Source of the DNA: Hysterangium stoloniferum
Taxonomy: Eukaryota; Basidiomycota; Agaricomycetes; Hysterangiales; Hysterangiaceae
Direction: 5' to 3'
Assembly (NCBI GenBank): GCA_015178975.1
Contig: WHVD01000002.1
Coordinates: 806,001 to 870,000 of the forward strand
DNA: 64,000 bases
Below the pieces are notes generated by a model, which did not search any database, was not told where the DNA came from, and saw only the letters and a program-made list of their open reading frames with translations. Below, piece after piece: positions 45,273 through 57,600 of this stretch. The position numbers and the translations under genes are program-made. The stretch's first letter is position 1. Each line of letters starts with the position of its first letter.

Positions 45273-47847
45273 ATGCTATCAATTGATATTTTTGGCGCTC
45301 TAATATTGCCCATTGGTATAGCCTTGTTCCTTACCACCCCACCACCGAATCCAAAAATCATAACTTTCACAACAAAGATGAAGCCCCTCGGCTTCACCAA
45401 AACTATTGTGGTCCGGAGCGGAATCACTCTGACGGCCGTGATAATCCTAGCAATGTTCCTGTATTTGTACGTGTATCTGCCCTTCTTTCTCCCATTCCAC
45501 CATACTCATATTACTGCCACAGCACCAATGTCAACACCGCCTTGCAAAGAATATTATCAGTAATCCTTCACCACTGCGTCTCGGATACGCAGTTCAAGGT
45601 ATTGGATATACTGACGGATATATCCATATTACTTGGCTACCAGCTCCCGCGTTTCAACCAAGGTTTCAGGCCCGTCGCGGCTGCCGTCACAGGATTCAAG
45701 CTATTGGCAAACATCGAGTTAAACCTAGAGCAGGCTGCAAGGTTGTTTGGTTTGCTTCCAGTGAGTGACATGAAACACTCCTTATATTCGGTTTGCTACA
45801 ACGATGTGTGAGTGGCGGTGGCTATTCTTTGTTGCCTGTGATGTTGTCACTTACCGGTTACGTTCCCGTTAGATTGCATCCATTCTCAAAAGGCAGCCTT
45901 GCCACGGCGTTGATGAGCAAGGCATTCAAAGGCGAACCTAGCAGCGTCGCGCACCTGCCACACGCCCTGCGTGTACACGTCGAGGAGACGATCTGTCGTG
46001 AGCTCAAGCAACGGTCAGTGTTATATGTAGCGATCAATAGTGAGATACTTGACAATGATTTTCATAGACATGCTGCGGTGATCGGCGATGCGTGTATTGC
46101 CTTGATATACATCGCTCTCGTATTCACGCTGTTCTGCGCCATCGTCTATTTCATATACTCTCGTTTTCAAAACGCGCACGTGGCTGATCGCGCACCGGCG
46201 GTGGATGACGGGAATGTCGAGGGCATCGACCCGGCTGATCACCCACCCGCTGTGGATGCGGGTCATGTCGAGGGCATCCCGGATGATCACCCACCCGCTG
46301 TGGATGACAGGAATGTCGAGGGCAACGACCCGGCCTATAACTCATCTGCTGTGGATGACGGGGACGTCGAGGGCACTCACGCCAATTCCGACTCTACCCC
46401 TCGTATCTCGTGGGAAGACAAGGGAAAGGGAGTCGATCCCAGAGAGTATGGGCCTCTTATGCTGAATGGATCACTGTTCACAGGCTCATATTCCCAGCAC
46501 TTGCAAGGTTTGTCCGACGCGTGTAATTAATGTCATCATATACTGACTTAATTTGAGCAGGACCCAATGCTGGCACGTTCCATCCCCACATCGTTCCCAA
46601 GGCGAATACCACCATCCGCCCAAAGTCACAAACTGCCGGTGATGATGGATCGGAGTATATGGTACCGGGTTCGTGTGGTTTATTTTTACTTTTCATAATA
46701 TATTACTTAACTGTCCTACTATTCACAGAATCTTCCCTTATCCACCACGACGATGAAGCCACTGATCAGAAAGTGTTCGCCAGTACGGGCACGCAGACAG
46801 ACTTGTCTCCAGTATTTGGTTCGTATCATCCCTTTGCCCGGATCTATAAAAACTCATCAAAATCCGCGATAATTGCAGATATGCCTGTGACAGCGTTGCT
46901 CCCGGTTGTCCCATTCGTTCACCATGCTGTGTCTTGCCAACTCGACCCCCCGCACGCTAGCGCTACCCCCACCGCGATGGTCAGTGAAGGGATCAATAAT
47001 CATGGATACGGACAAGGTAGTTACTCCTTAATTCTAATGTGTCATTGACTAAATTGATATTTTGTGCAAATATAGAAGTTTATGCAGACACGTCGTCTAG
47101 GGGCATCTGGGGCGGCTCATCATCTAGTACGCAGTACGTTGCACCACTCTTTTCTCTCATACGTCCTTGACTCTCATTAAATTAAGGAACTGCCCTCACA
47201 CGACGGTACTTGGCACGGTGTGCTTGCCGGACGAGCTTCTGAGCAGCCCGGATCCTGTGCCGAGGCCAAGGTCTTCACCTCCTGACTTCCCTGACTTCAA
47301 ATATCAGGAAATACCTCGTTAGTTGTGACTTATTTTAATACCAAATTAAACACAAAAGTGACGACCACCCTAGCGGTCGCAGCTCCTAAAGTGACACCAA
47401 GCACAAGCTCTCCGACCGATGGACATCCCAGGCGTCCTTACCGGGACGAAGCCGAATCTAACGGGTCGCCTGCATCAATGCGCTACACTAAGAACCAGAG
47501 CCGGTATAAAGGACATGGTGATAGTTCGCATGTCTCACACAATCCGTCCTCCGGGGCGGGAACGTCTTCGGGTTGCAGGTGAATCCCGTCGGCCATATTT
47601 CTGACACCAACTAACATTGATTTCTTAGCAGAAAAAAGCGTTTCAAACATAAGTCGTTAACACCTCAGCCCCATTACGATAGAAAGAGAAAAGAGAGGCG
47701 AGACAAGGCCTTTAATAACAGCGGAGAACCGCCAACACGGTTAGACAAGTATGATTTCGTGTCATTAATCTTGGCGATTATACTTACCTGTTACCATCTA
47801 GGCAATTGGCTAATGCCTCGGTGCGACAGCACTTACGCCTGAACTGA
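45273..47847 (+). CDS. probable membrane protein with acidic tandem repeats, 10 exons
   Basis: Exons are 45273-45460, 45523-45807, 45873-46507, 46561-46668, 46729-47016, 47076-47133, 47187-47317, 47359-47578, 47629-47748 and 47802-47847. All nine junctions keep the frame, giving 692 residues. The start is the first ATG in the open frame; an earlier exon cannot be excluded. The N-terminus has hydrophobic segments (LSIDIFGALILPIGIALFL; ITLTAVIILAMFL). Near residue 250 is a strong transmembrane helix (ALIYIALVFTLFCAIVYFIY). It is followed by four imperfect acidic repeats of about 16-19 residues (PAVDDGNVEG type), then a Ser/Thr/Pro-rich part and a basic end (SRKKRFKHKS, DRKRKERRDK). I recognise no family. 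Exon 2 also contains an in-frame 45-bp stretch (GTATTG..CCAG) that could be a further intron. It is the only unbroken single-copy gene in the window. Confidence 0.7.
46186..46377 (+). repeat. tandem repeats within exon 3 of the membrane-protein gene
   Basis: Four units of about 48-57 bp encode PAVDDGNVEG-like blocks separated by DPADHP-like spacers. Unit lengths are multiples of three, so the frame is kept. Confidence 0.8.
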
Positions 47848-49700
47848 GGTGGCGACAGGTTGGAAAACGAGTCCCGCATGCACAACGACCCACTGCAACG
47901 TTCGTCAAAGACACTTGGCGGACCTCTAGCTGCTCGGATGGAACCATTGCCTCGGGCTGCGCCTCCACCGCAACGTAACCGACGGCGGAAAGAGAAGAAA
48001 GCCGATTAAGCAGGGGCAGAAGCAAAAGCAGGGGTAAGAGGGGCAACGGCGGACGAATAGTAGGGGCAGCGGCGGACGAGGAGTAGTGGCAGCGGGCAGA
48101 CATAATTCTTTCTTTTCCAGTTCTCCTCCTTTTTCTTCTTTCTTTGGATATTTCTACTTCTTTCTTTTCATCCATTTCTCTGGTTAATGGGCTAGTGGGG
48201 TCACTCGGTTGGTTCTGGCTCGTATCTTTGAGAACGGGGTGCGTTGTTTTATCACCTTTCTCGAGTTGACCCATTCATTATCGTTCAGCTGTGTCTGTTT
48301 GTGAGTACTGTGTCTTTGGAGTTTCCTAGGCCGAATACCTGCTGTGAAAGCACCTGAGACGTCACTGAGGAGGTTCTGCGTGGTGGATAATTAAACGTAC
48401 GTCCATCTCTCAAACCGTCGTAGTCCTTTCTAACGTTATCTTCCCTCTTTCTTGGTCTTTCAGCGGCTTGGTACCGGGGCATCCACTCAAGGCCTGGTTG
48501 GCAATTCCTGACTGCTGAAGTACGCCGCATTCTCATTTGTTTTGGTCTCGTCTAACACAAATGTTTCAGTACCGTAACCGAGGCACGGCTGCGTCAGCAC
48601 CCACTTCTGCCAATTCGACATAGTACTGAGCCGACTCAAGATTGGCTGGTGGACCTGAGACAATGTTCAAAATTATCACCCAGTGAGTTGTTTATTATCC
48701 TATATATTGCGTAAGTTAGACAATAACACCTCTATACACCTATATATTTCTTTGCAGGAAGTCAATATCGGGTTACTAACTCGATTTCGTAGGGTTTTCT
48801 TGGCTTCGACCCCCCCCTCCCGCGACAGCTCTGTTAGCGGCCTACCTCGGACTGTATCAGCTGGGATGCGTGAAATCCGGCGAATGGCGGCCCTGAAACG
48901 ATGTAACTGTAAGTTCCTCTCGCTCCCGTACAGTGATTTTTTCGTCCTGAGCTCATCCGATCTGCAGCGGTCCCAACTAACGGTTTGGTTGTCCATCGCC
49001 AGCACTCCCCCTCTGTGGCCGTCTCAGAGTGTAACATGGTTATCAGCCCTCTCGAAACTCTGGTAAGCTTCCGTTCATGATAAACATTTTGAAACTGCAT
49101 TCTGACATCTTGTTTAGATGACACATAAGTACTAACAAACAGACCTTTAGATCCAGCCATGTTCTTGAAGTTAACGAGTTGAACCAAGCCGCGTTTCACC
49201 CTTGTCCAAACCAAATATTTTCATTCTTTTTGTTGACTTTCTCTGATTGCATCATTTTTTGTTCGGTTTCTTTTGGGTTTGGTTCCGATTACTTGCCACT
49301 TGCTCTGCCGCCGACTGCTCTCAGACTATCAAGCTTATCGTGCTTGAAACATAAAATGTACTATATGTAATTTGTGAATAATCCAAAGCAACTTGACACG
49401 GTCTGATAAGGAGACACCTGATTAAATACAAAATTGTGACGCACAATTGTTCGTACGTAAGTTAAGCGGCAAGTAGTCACAAACGCCTTCAAGCTTTTTT
49501 CTCGCTGAAATCCACGTACATACTCGTTATGATGTAGAACGTAGTGATTATTTTACGAAGATACGTTTGATGTTGCAAGGGTGCATGAAGAAACCACATT
49601 GCTTGCCATTACCCTTACTAGACTATCATTGAGTCGGGTTTCTTCTTATTACAAATTTTGATACAATTAAACGGGAAGCACGGAATCTCGCCGGATAAAT
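47848..49700. other. unassigned region downstream of the membrane-protein gene
   Basis: A minus-strand frame at 48274-47810 begins with ATG and is very basic (KERRKRRRTGKER) but overlaps the 3' exons of the gene opposite and ends in Ala/Leu repeats. Plus-strand pieces at 48683-49066 and 49179-49370 have no motif. Nothing is supported as a gene, though possible splice signals (GTGAGT near 48680, TTTGCAG near 48757) leave room for one. Confidence 0.35.
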
Positions 49701-49762
49701 GCACGCTATAAGTGGCAGTGTGAATGACCCTCAATAACGAGTATAAATATCACCCACCCACG

Positions 49763-49840
49763 ATGTCACTCGCGAAAGTCACCGAGGGCGAGGCTGAGTT
49801 TTATGTCGTAGCTGCAGGCAAACCTTGCAAGACAGGGAGA
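49763..49840 (+). pseudogene. possible N-terminal fragment of a proline-iminopeptidase-like hydrolase
   Basis: ATG 49763 opens MSLAKVTEGEAEFYVVAAGKP.. and then C-K-T. This resembles the N-terminus of fungal proline iminopeptidase-like alpha/beta hydrolases, where VTEG..F.V..AGKPCKT precedes the first strand. The sequence after residue 24 no longer matches, and no catalytic Ser, Asp or His motif follows, so at most a 5' remnant is left. The open frame runs on to 50068 without resemblance. Confidence 0.35.
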
Positions 49841-50614
49841 AGCTTCAAGAACGATGCGGTACAACTGTCTGTAAACCATATAGAGATTTGGGTTGACGCG
49901 TGGGTGACCCACCCACCGTTGTTAAGATATCCACCAACAAGATGTCCGACGTCGGCCCGTATCGCAGTCATGTCGAGGACTGGGGAATTATCTCACGGAG
50001 TCATGGGACATCTTCAAGTGTTGGAAAAGGCCCCGGGTGTTACTGTGGACTCTGTTTGGAAAGGATGAATGAAAGTCTTCCATAGTGCAAAGAAAGCTTC
50101 GCTGATGGCCAAGCTGACAATATACAGGTAAATCATAAGTCGGTTATCTCAAGATGCTGCCTTGAGCAAGTTTCTACGCAGCCGTCTAACGCTACCAAGA
50201 CTGGAAAGAATACTCCAAGAGACTGTCGATTTAATGAAGTAAGGATAACTCAGCGTCAATGTTGAATACACTCGAAATTCCGACATCTTTGTAGACCCAC
50301 ATATCCACTTCAAATTGAACGAAGAGCCCCAATGGTGTTAAATGATTGGTTCCCGGTGCCTTTACTTTGTATACGGTAGCAAAGGTCACACTACTTGCGT
50401 TATGCCATCTTTCGCTTCGGCCTTCATATGGTTTTCCGGTGGCTATTGATTAGATAGGAATAGGTCAACTGCGATTAAGCCATCACGTTACAACATTTTA
50501 GTCAAGTCACCGCTACACACTAATTTTGATGAGGTTGCATCAACATTTATCATACACATTGCACATTATCTATCAGAATTTCGTCACTGCTTTCCAGAGT
50601 TGGACGGCCTAAGT
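49841..50614. other. intergenic DNA
   Basis: No motif-bearing frame or repeat found. CpG is ordinary. Confidence 0.3.
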
Positions 50615-50690
50615 ATTACTCGGCCCAGCTCGGCTTGGGCTTTTCAGGGCCCGGCTCAGCCGGCCCACGGCCTGAGGCCGGCCAATTACT
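50615..50690. mobile_element. GC-rich hAT-type terminal fragment
   Basis: Consists of CTCGGCCCAGCTCGGCTTGG followed by CAGGGCCCGGCTCAGCCGGC and GGCCTGAGGCCGGCC. These resemble the ends of the hAT-like units at 4731 and 42352. It joins directly to F-box spacer DNA at about 50700. Confidence 0.4.
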
Positions 50691-50699
50691 ACATAATGC

Positions 50700-51533
50700 A
50701 CTAAGTTTTGTGCTATAACAGCTTTTTGAGATGTACGAAGATACGCTCACTCAAAAATAAAGAGCTCGGAGGATTGCAAGGCTTAAATAAAAAATAGTGA
50801 ATATGAGGCTTTGCCGGTGTATTCAAGGTGATGGTGTGGAGTAATCAAAGGACTCAGGCGATTTCCGAACGTTGTAGCCTCTTATTAACCGCAAAATGAA
50901 AGCACTCAGGGGTGTGACTGTGGTTTACGACCTGCCACTAGCATAATACCCCATTAATGTTCATAACAATCATATTTTAAATGCGATACGCATGAACTCA
51001 GTGTTACGTTTGACAATCACTATCGCGGTTGCGTTGACACCTCGCATGACAGGGAGCGTTTCAAGTTGTTAAAAATAGTTGAGTGTCTATTCGTCTCTGG
51101 CCAATTATACTGTTGGTCTTTCCCCAATAATAGCGTATATATCTCGTTGTAACGCTAGCCCGGACCACACTCTCTCCTTGATGTTCGGAATTCGTGTTAT
51201 GATTTCCTTGCTAGTGACACGCTTCGCCATTAAGCAGGGGCGGTTTATTAACATTACAGTTTATTAATTCTAATACCTCATAACGTCTTTATTAGATATC
51301 CTTATTTCACCTATGCTTTGGTTATAAATACTAACTGAGGAATCAATTGTTACACCCTCAGTGCGTAAATCGGAACTCCCCAAGTACTAGTCGGCGAAAC
51401 CGTAATATAAATATTGCCAAAGGAACTTCAGTACAAACAGTTGGTATAGTGCGACATGGGTGACAATTTATAGAATTGTGCTCAGCACTTTGGTTCTGAT
51501 GGGAACGATACTGCATATCCCAAGGCCAGCATC
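50700..51533. other. downstream spacer of F-box F
   Basis: Nearly identical to about 6490-7289, behind B. The last part (51320-51480) instead matches the C/G-type spacer (AACTGAGGAATCAATTG), so the module is a mosaic. Confidence 0.6.
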
Positions 51534-53204
51534 CTAGCGGTGCCTTAACCCGCCGTAATAAAAATCATCGGAGTACTTCATTCCCTTCCACATCTCAAAC
51601 GGCATGCTAGTGCCCTGTCTCTCATTTGTCGTATATCGACACATGCTCTGGTCATGAATCCACTGTATTTCGATGGTTTTTGTGTCCTTCCCATCATGAA
51701 ATTTGACCCTGAGGCCTTCCAAAAGGGTTAGTATCTCAGTAACCTTTTTGCAGATAACACTAGCATCGGATGAGCTGAATAAATTGTTGTACATAGAGAG
51801 ATATCGCAGGTTGGGAAATTTGTATAACTGGCTGAGCTAGAACGCAAGCTTTGTCAAAGGAAACAGATCACAAGTTATTATCAGCATACGTACAAATTGG
51901 TCTAAATCATGCCTCTCCTTATATAGGAGGTAACACGTCAAGTCCAAAACTTGAAGATTCGGCAGCACGCTCAGTTCCATTAACGAGGAATAGCACTTTA
52001 CCGAGACCTTCAAGATAACTAATTCAGCCATGTGCGAGAGCAGAGAAAAGCATTTTGCATCTAGTGCTGCGGTAAGCTCGAGGTGGCGAAGTTGTTTACC
52101 GAAGCCAACGGGCAAGAGGTCTGATATCCCGGCTTCATACGGCCATATATCCAGACTTCTCAAGCCCGGGAGGCTATTTGGATGGAAAATACCGCGTGCA
52201 AGAAGTGGACCCGTCAATGAAAGGCTCATTAACTTGTTATGCCTTCTGAAAAAGTTGAACATGATGTCTTGTGATTCATCCTCCCTGAGAACCTCATTTC
52301 TGCCTTTTACGCTTTGAATGGTAAGGCGTAAGAGTTCTGGAAAATGTACATTGCGGAGTGCCGCAAGTAAAGGTTGTGCGTAGGGTATCCCGATATATAA
52401 ATCACGTAGCCGTGGGGCGAGACAAAGAATGGTCAGAAGGTTCTGGTCGGCATCTGGGGGCGGCTCCCAGGAGTGAACCGCAATAGAGAGTTGAGTAAGA
52501 TATGAAAAGTGGAAGATCTAATCGAAATGTTATTATTTTATTATTCGACATTCCGTGCACAAAGCCCACCTGGAGCCATTCATTTAAACTATTGGTGGAC
52601 ACATCAAACTCATGAAGACACAGTTCTCGAATATGTCTGGGAACTATTTGCTTCAACGTGTTTGCAAAACCCAGTGGTGATACAAAGTCGGTTTTGAAAC
52701 TCGATGATATAAAGTAACGATGTAGGTTAATCATTAACCGTAGAGCCGCGCGGAAGGTAGCTAGACACGAGGCCTTCTCCTCTTTGCTTAGTTCCATTGC
52801 AGAATATGACTGATCATCTCGAAGATACCTGCGTACTAAAATCTGACGTCCCGGCGACTCCATTGAATGTTCTCCTGTGGTTAAATCTAGCATGTGAACA
52901 CGGGATGCGAGATCCCGTCGAGAAGCGATGTGTTCCCAAAGGCCCACATCCGAGATCTTAGCAAAGATGACTCGATACCGGATATGCCACGGAATTATCA
53001 AATCTCTAAAACGTTTTTGAGTTAATGCCAAGTGCAATAAATCGCAGGGGGTTTCAATTTCTGATACAATGGCGTCCAAAATCTCTTGTGGTTGAGCACA
53101 TAGCGTAGCAGCAGCCATGTGAAAATACCTAAATAATAGGAAACGTTAGACGCTGAATATACAGCGGTGACATATTCTTAAATATGCAGCAGTGGAACAT
53201 ACAT
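51534..53204 (-). CDS. F-box protein with LRR-like region, paralogue F
   Basis: Predicted exons are 53204-53203, 53128-52570, 52463-51894 and 51827-51534, giving 474 residues in an open frame. It is nearly identical to B, with few substitutions (for example HNKL for HDQL, MINLHRYF for MVNLHRFF). The split ATG and intron 1 (74 bp) are conserved. An internal ATG stands at codon 5 of exon 2. Members of the block keep order and strand: F then G then the kinase copy, as B, C and the kinase. Confidence 0.8.
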
Positions 53205-54249
53205 ATTAAAGAGTAAGGCGTTAGGGTTCTGAGTGATGTGTTGAAGGGTGATGTGGGTTGCTTGTGGGCTCTCGGGTGCCCCGACCAATTAGCACGTGTA
53301 CCTGTGCACCCTGTGTGGATACTGGCTGACATGATATTACACTGAGATTTTCTAATAGGTTTTCGAGGAAAAGGCTAGCTACCATTATTAGAATCGCTGA
53401 GTTATTATCATGCATATGAAATATTTTTCTTATCTCATGAACCAGATGAAGAGATAAGCCGAAAAACAATTTATTGACGCATAGCCACCAGACGCAAATA
53501 ACGACGGCACGAGGACGATGATGGGCTCAACAAAAAAACAGAGAACTCGAAGGATTACGAGTTTAAAAAAGTAAAGGGTGTTGGGTTTAAGGTGATAGTG
53601 TGTAAGGACTCGACTCGCCTAAATTCTGAACGTTTAACCAGAAAAATCATGAATGGTTTACGACGTACGTCCCACTAGCAGATCAATACCCTAATGAGTC
53701 ACGTTTTATAAAAAATTTATTTTAAATGCGAGATCCATGAGCTCAGTGTTATACAATCACTATCACGGTTTCGTCGACACCCTCGCATGACAGGGTGTGT
53801 TTCAAGTCGTAAAAAAATAGTTGAGTGGCCACTCGTCTCTAGCCACTGATACCTGTTGGTTTTGTAACGCCAGCTCGGACCCCACTCCCCACTTCATGTT
53901 CGGAATTCGTGTTCTGATTTCCTTGCTAGTGACAGGTTTCGCCATTAAGCAAGAGGAGGTTTATTAACACTACAGTTTATGAATTCTAATACCTTATAAC
54001 GTCTTTATTAGATATCCTTATTTCACCTATGCTTTGGTTGTAAATACTAACTGAGGAATCAATTGTTACACCCTCAGTGCGTAAATCGGAACTCCCCAAG
54101 TACTAGTCGGCAAAACCGTAATATAAATATTGTCAAAAGAACTTTAGTACAAACAGTTGGTATAGTGCGACATGGGTGACAATTTATAGAATTGTGCTCA
54201 GCACTTTGGTTCTGATGGGAACGATACTGCATATCACAAGGTTAGCATC
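53205..54249. other. spacer between F-box F and F-box G
   Basis: Almost the same as 8962-10003, including the GCACGTGTACCTGTGCAC block upstream of F (about 53292). Confidence 0.6.
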
Positions 54250-55774
54250 CTAGCGGTACTCTAACCCGTAATAAAAATCATCGGAGTACTTTATTCCCGT
54301 CCACATCTCAAACGACGTCCTAATGCCCTGTCTCTCACTTGTGGTATATCGGTACATGTTCTGGTCATGAATCCACCGTATTTCGATAACCTTTATGCCC
54401 GTCCCATGATAAAATCTGACTGAGGCATTCCAAAAGGGTTAGTATTTTGGTAACTTTTGTGCAAATAATACTAGGATCGGGTGAGTCGAATAAATCGTTG
54501 TTCACAGAAAGATATCGCAGGTTGGGAAATTTGTATAACTGGCTGAGCTAGAACGCAAGCGTTTGTCAAAGGAAACGGATCACAAGTTATTACTAAAATA
54601 CGTACAAATTGGTCTGGACCATGCCCCTTCCTATTTGGGAGGAAACACTCCAAGTACAAAGCTTGAAGATTCGGCAGCACTCTCAGTTCCGTCAACGAGG
54701 AATAGCACTCTATCGAGACTTTCAAGATAACTAATTCAGTCATATGCGAGAGCAGAGAAAAGCATTTTGCGTCTAGTGTGGCGGTAAGCTGGAGCTGGCG
54801 AAGTTGTTTAGCGAAGCCAACGGGCAAAAGGTCTGATATCGCTGCTTGATACGGCCATATATTCAGACTTCTCAAGCTCGGGAGGCAGTTTGTATGGAAA
54901 ATACCGCGTGCAAGAAGTGGACCCAGCAATGAAAGGCCTATTAATTTGGTATGCCTTCTGCAAAAGTTGAATATGATATTTTGGGATTCATGGCCGCTGA
55001 AAACTTCGTTTAGACCTTGTCCGCCGTCAAGGGTAAAGCGTAAGAGTTCTGGCAAATGTACATTGCGGAGTGTCACAAGCAAAGGTTGTGGGTAGGGTAT
55101 TTTGATATATAAATCACGTAGTTGTGGTGCGAGACAAAGAATGGTCAGGAGGTTCTGGTCGGCATCTGGGGGCGACTTCCAGGAGTAGACCATAATAGAG
55201 AGTTGAGTAAGATATCAAAAGTGGAAGATCTAATTGAAATGTTATTATTTTATTATTCAACATTCCGTGCACAAAACCCACCTGGAGCCATTCATTTAAA
55301 CTATTAGTGGACACATCAAATTCACGAAGACACAGTTCTCGAATATGTCTGGGAACTATTTGCTTCAACGTGTTTGCAAAACCCAATGGTGATACAAAGT
55401 CAGTTTTGAAACCAAACGATATAAAGAAACGATGTAGGTTGACCATTAACCTTAGAGCTGTGCGGAAGGTAGCTAGACACGAGGCCTTCTCCTCGTTGCT
55501 TAGTTCCATTGCAGAATATGACTGATCATCTCGAAGGTACCTGCGTACCAAAATCTGACGTCCCGGCGACTCCATTGAATGTTCCCCTGTGGTTATATCC
55601 AGGATGTGAACACGGGATGCCAGATCCCGTCGAGAAGCGATGTGTTCCCAAAGGCCCACATCCGAGAGCTTAGCAAAGATGACTCGATACCGGATATGCC
55701 ACGGAATTATCAAATCTCTAAAACGTTTTTGAGTTACTGCCAAGTGTAATAAATCGCAGGGATTTTCAATTTCT
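54250..55774 (-). pseudogene. F-box/LRR-like paralogue G, 5'-truncated and frameshifted
   Basis: Nearly identical to C from the middle of the F-box (IENPCDLLHLAVTQKRF) to the stop. Two lesions are visible. The sequence leaves homology at 55774/55775, where retroelement DNA begins, so the first codons, the start intron and the promoter are gone. In the last exon two bases are missing near 54420 (CTGAC|TGAGG against CTGACCCTGAGG in C), which shifts the frame. Exon 3 remains fully open. Confidence 0.85.
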
Positions 55775-56631
55775 CTGCAACCTTCGACATCTTTTGAAGT
55801 ACGGATATTTCGGTATCTGAGTCTTCCGGGGTAGTGATGAACAACGGCCGACGAATCGACATACAAGTTGTGGTTAAAGAAACAAAAACCTTAATTCGAA
55901 TATTTGGAGGTTTTTATACTCAGAATAACAGCCGAAACTCTCACCTCCATATTTGCGTAAATTTCACGACACATAACAATCAGCCGTCGCTTCAAACACT
56001 TGGTACCTAATCGCCTCTATGGGATTTCGGCCTAACAGGGGGGTACTGTTACGACCCGTTCCCGGATGTTTCAATATCCGACTTCCGGTCTCCCACTCCC
56101 GACTTCCGATCCCCGACTTCCGACTTTGACCTCCGACTACGGAACATCATAGTTACCGTATCATCCGCATTCTTCCCTTGTTCCGCATTTGGTAATTTGT
56201 CCGTTGACAAGTATTCACTCGTTTGTTTGTTATATTCCTGTTACGGAATATTGCCTTCCTAATATGTCTTATTGTATTTCCATTTTAAGAACACTTCCGT
56301 TTCCATCTTATTATGGTCTTAGTTTGTAGTACAATAACGAGCAGACTTATATTAGTTTCCGCGAATTTGTACTTTACCTTAGATCTGATATCGACTTAGT
56401 TTCTTATTCCTTCTCCCGTCTTTCTGTACGCTCGATATTCGGAACTCTTCAGAACTCTGAATATCCGTAACTCCCATCACAAGTCTCACCTCCGAAATTA
56501 AGGACATTGAGCGTTTGCGTAGAGGCGCAGCACATAAGCTGAAGCCGACGTCCTGACCCTATCTAGTTGTTCCCGACTTTCCGGTGACTTCCCAATAGTT
56601 CCGGAATAAGTTCCCGACACGGCACTTAACA
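55775..56631 (+). mobile_element. 3' end of a gypsy-type element: tail, purine tract and LTR
   Basis: 55775-56034 is noncoding or degenerate internal DNA. 56035-56046 is a purine tract (ACAGGGGGGTAC), directly followed by an LTR from 56047 (TGTTACGACCC) to 56631 (CACTTAACA). The LTR core motif CAGCACATAAGCTGAAGCC reads on the plus strand. Most of this LTR differs from 58792-59517, so it is a separate subfamily. Its 5' part is missing. Its right end joins the gypsy protease region without an intervening flank. Confidence 0.7.
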
Positions 56632-57600
56632 AAACTGGGCCTAGGGGCAGATGTGAACCATCTTCAATATCAATTTTCAAATCGTAAGGCCTGTGAGGGG
56701 CGAGTCGATCTGCTTTTTGTTTACTGAAGACATCTGCAAATTCATGGTATTTTTTGGGAACACCTTCCAAATCTGTGATTGGTTCGGCCACCGGGGATGC
56801 AAAGCGACCGGTGACTTTGTCAACTTTAAGATTGACTGTAAATGCTCGGGAGCCGTCCAACTTGATGGCTCTCATAAAAGCTGCGGCATTTATTAGAGAG
56901 ATGGGCGGCGGAGAGCTCGGATTTGCCACGGGGGCCGGAGGTGCTGTAGAGGCCATATTTGCTGAAACAGGTGGAAACGGACCAGTCGTATCAGGTGCCG
57001 ACGGGGTTCGGAAATGGATACTGCCCAATACCCAATCAATCAACGGATTGTAGCGGGTGAGCCAGTTATGTCCTAGAACCACAGAGCAACTCGGGTCCAA
57101 CTGTGTTACAAAAAATGTAACTGTCTGAAAGGTTCCACATGAGAACTGAAGTTGGAGTTTGCAGGCTTGTGAGATTATGGAGTTTGAGGTACCATCAAAG
57201 AGTCGGAGCTGAATCGGATCTATTGCATAGGTTTTTAACTGATTTTTTCGGGAAAAACTTGTATCTATAAAACAATGGGTTGAACCTGAATCTATGAGAG
57301 CTCGAAAAGTGAGATTCCCGAGAGGTTCCGAAGTAAGATTTATGAACAAAGAATTAGGATCATACAAGGCAGATGTGTTAAGGTGACAATTTTCCAGTGT
57401 GCGAGGAGATTCAACGCAACTCTCCAATCGCACGGAATCCAGAGAGTCGCTTAATCTTTTTTCAACTCGGCAGCTGGCTTGGCCGGTTGCGAGGTCGTGG
57501 CCGTATTGGCCGATCAGGCTTTTGTGGCTTTTGGGCATGCAGCAACTCGGTGTCCGGGATCTGCACACAACAAACAAAGGTTGTTGTCCATTTGGCATTG
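56632..57600 (-). pseudogene. Ty3/gypsy protease region, truncated
   Basis: On the minus strand an aspartic protease with the active-site block ALIDSGSTHCFID is followed by VVLGHNWLTRYNPLIDW and the approach to the reverse transcriptase (YHEFADVFSKQKADRLAPHR, DLKIDIEDGSHLPLGP). The reading is cut exactly there at 56632 by the LTR of the plus-strand element. The reverse transcriptase, RNase H and integrase are absent. Confidence 0.85.

Noticed and set aside
47810-48274. Minus-strand basic protein overlapping the end of the membrane-protein gene
   Set aside because: It begins with ATG, but its C-terminal half overlaps exon 10 and low-complexity DNA and has no motif; kept only as a remark in the region entry.
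48683-49066. Possible intron-containing gene on the plus strand
   Set aside because: A donor and acceptor can be found, but joining them gives a stop within a few codons, and no domain is visible.
55775-55866. Apparent alternative N-terminus of F-box G (MYVDSSAVVHHYPGRL..)
   Set aside because: It is retroelement tail DNA that happens to be open in the same frame as the truncated exon; no other copy has it.
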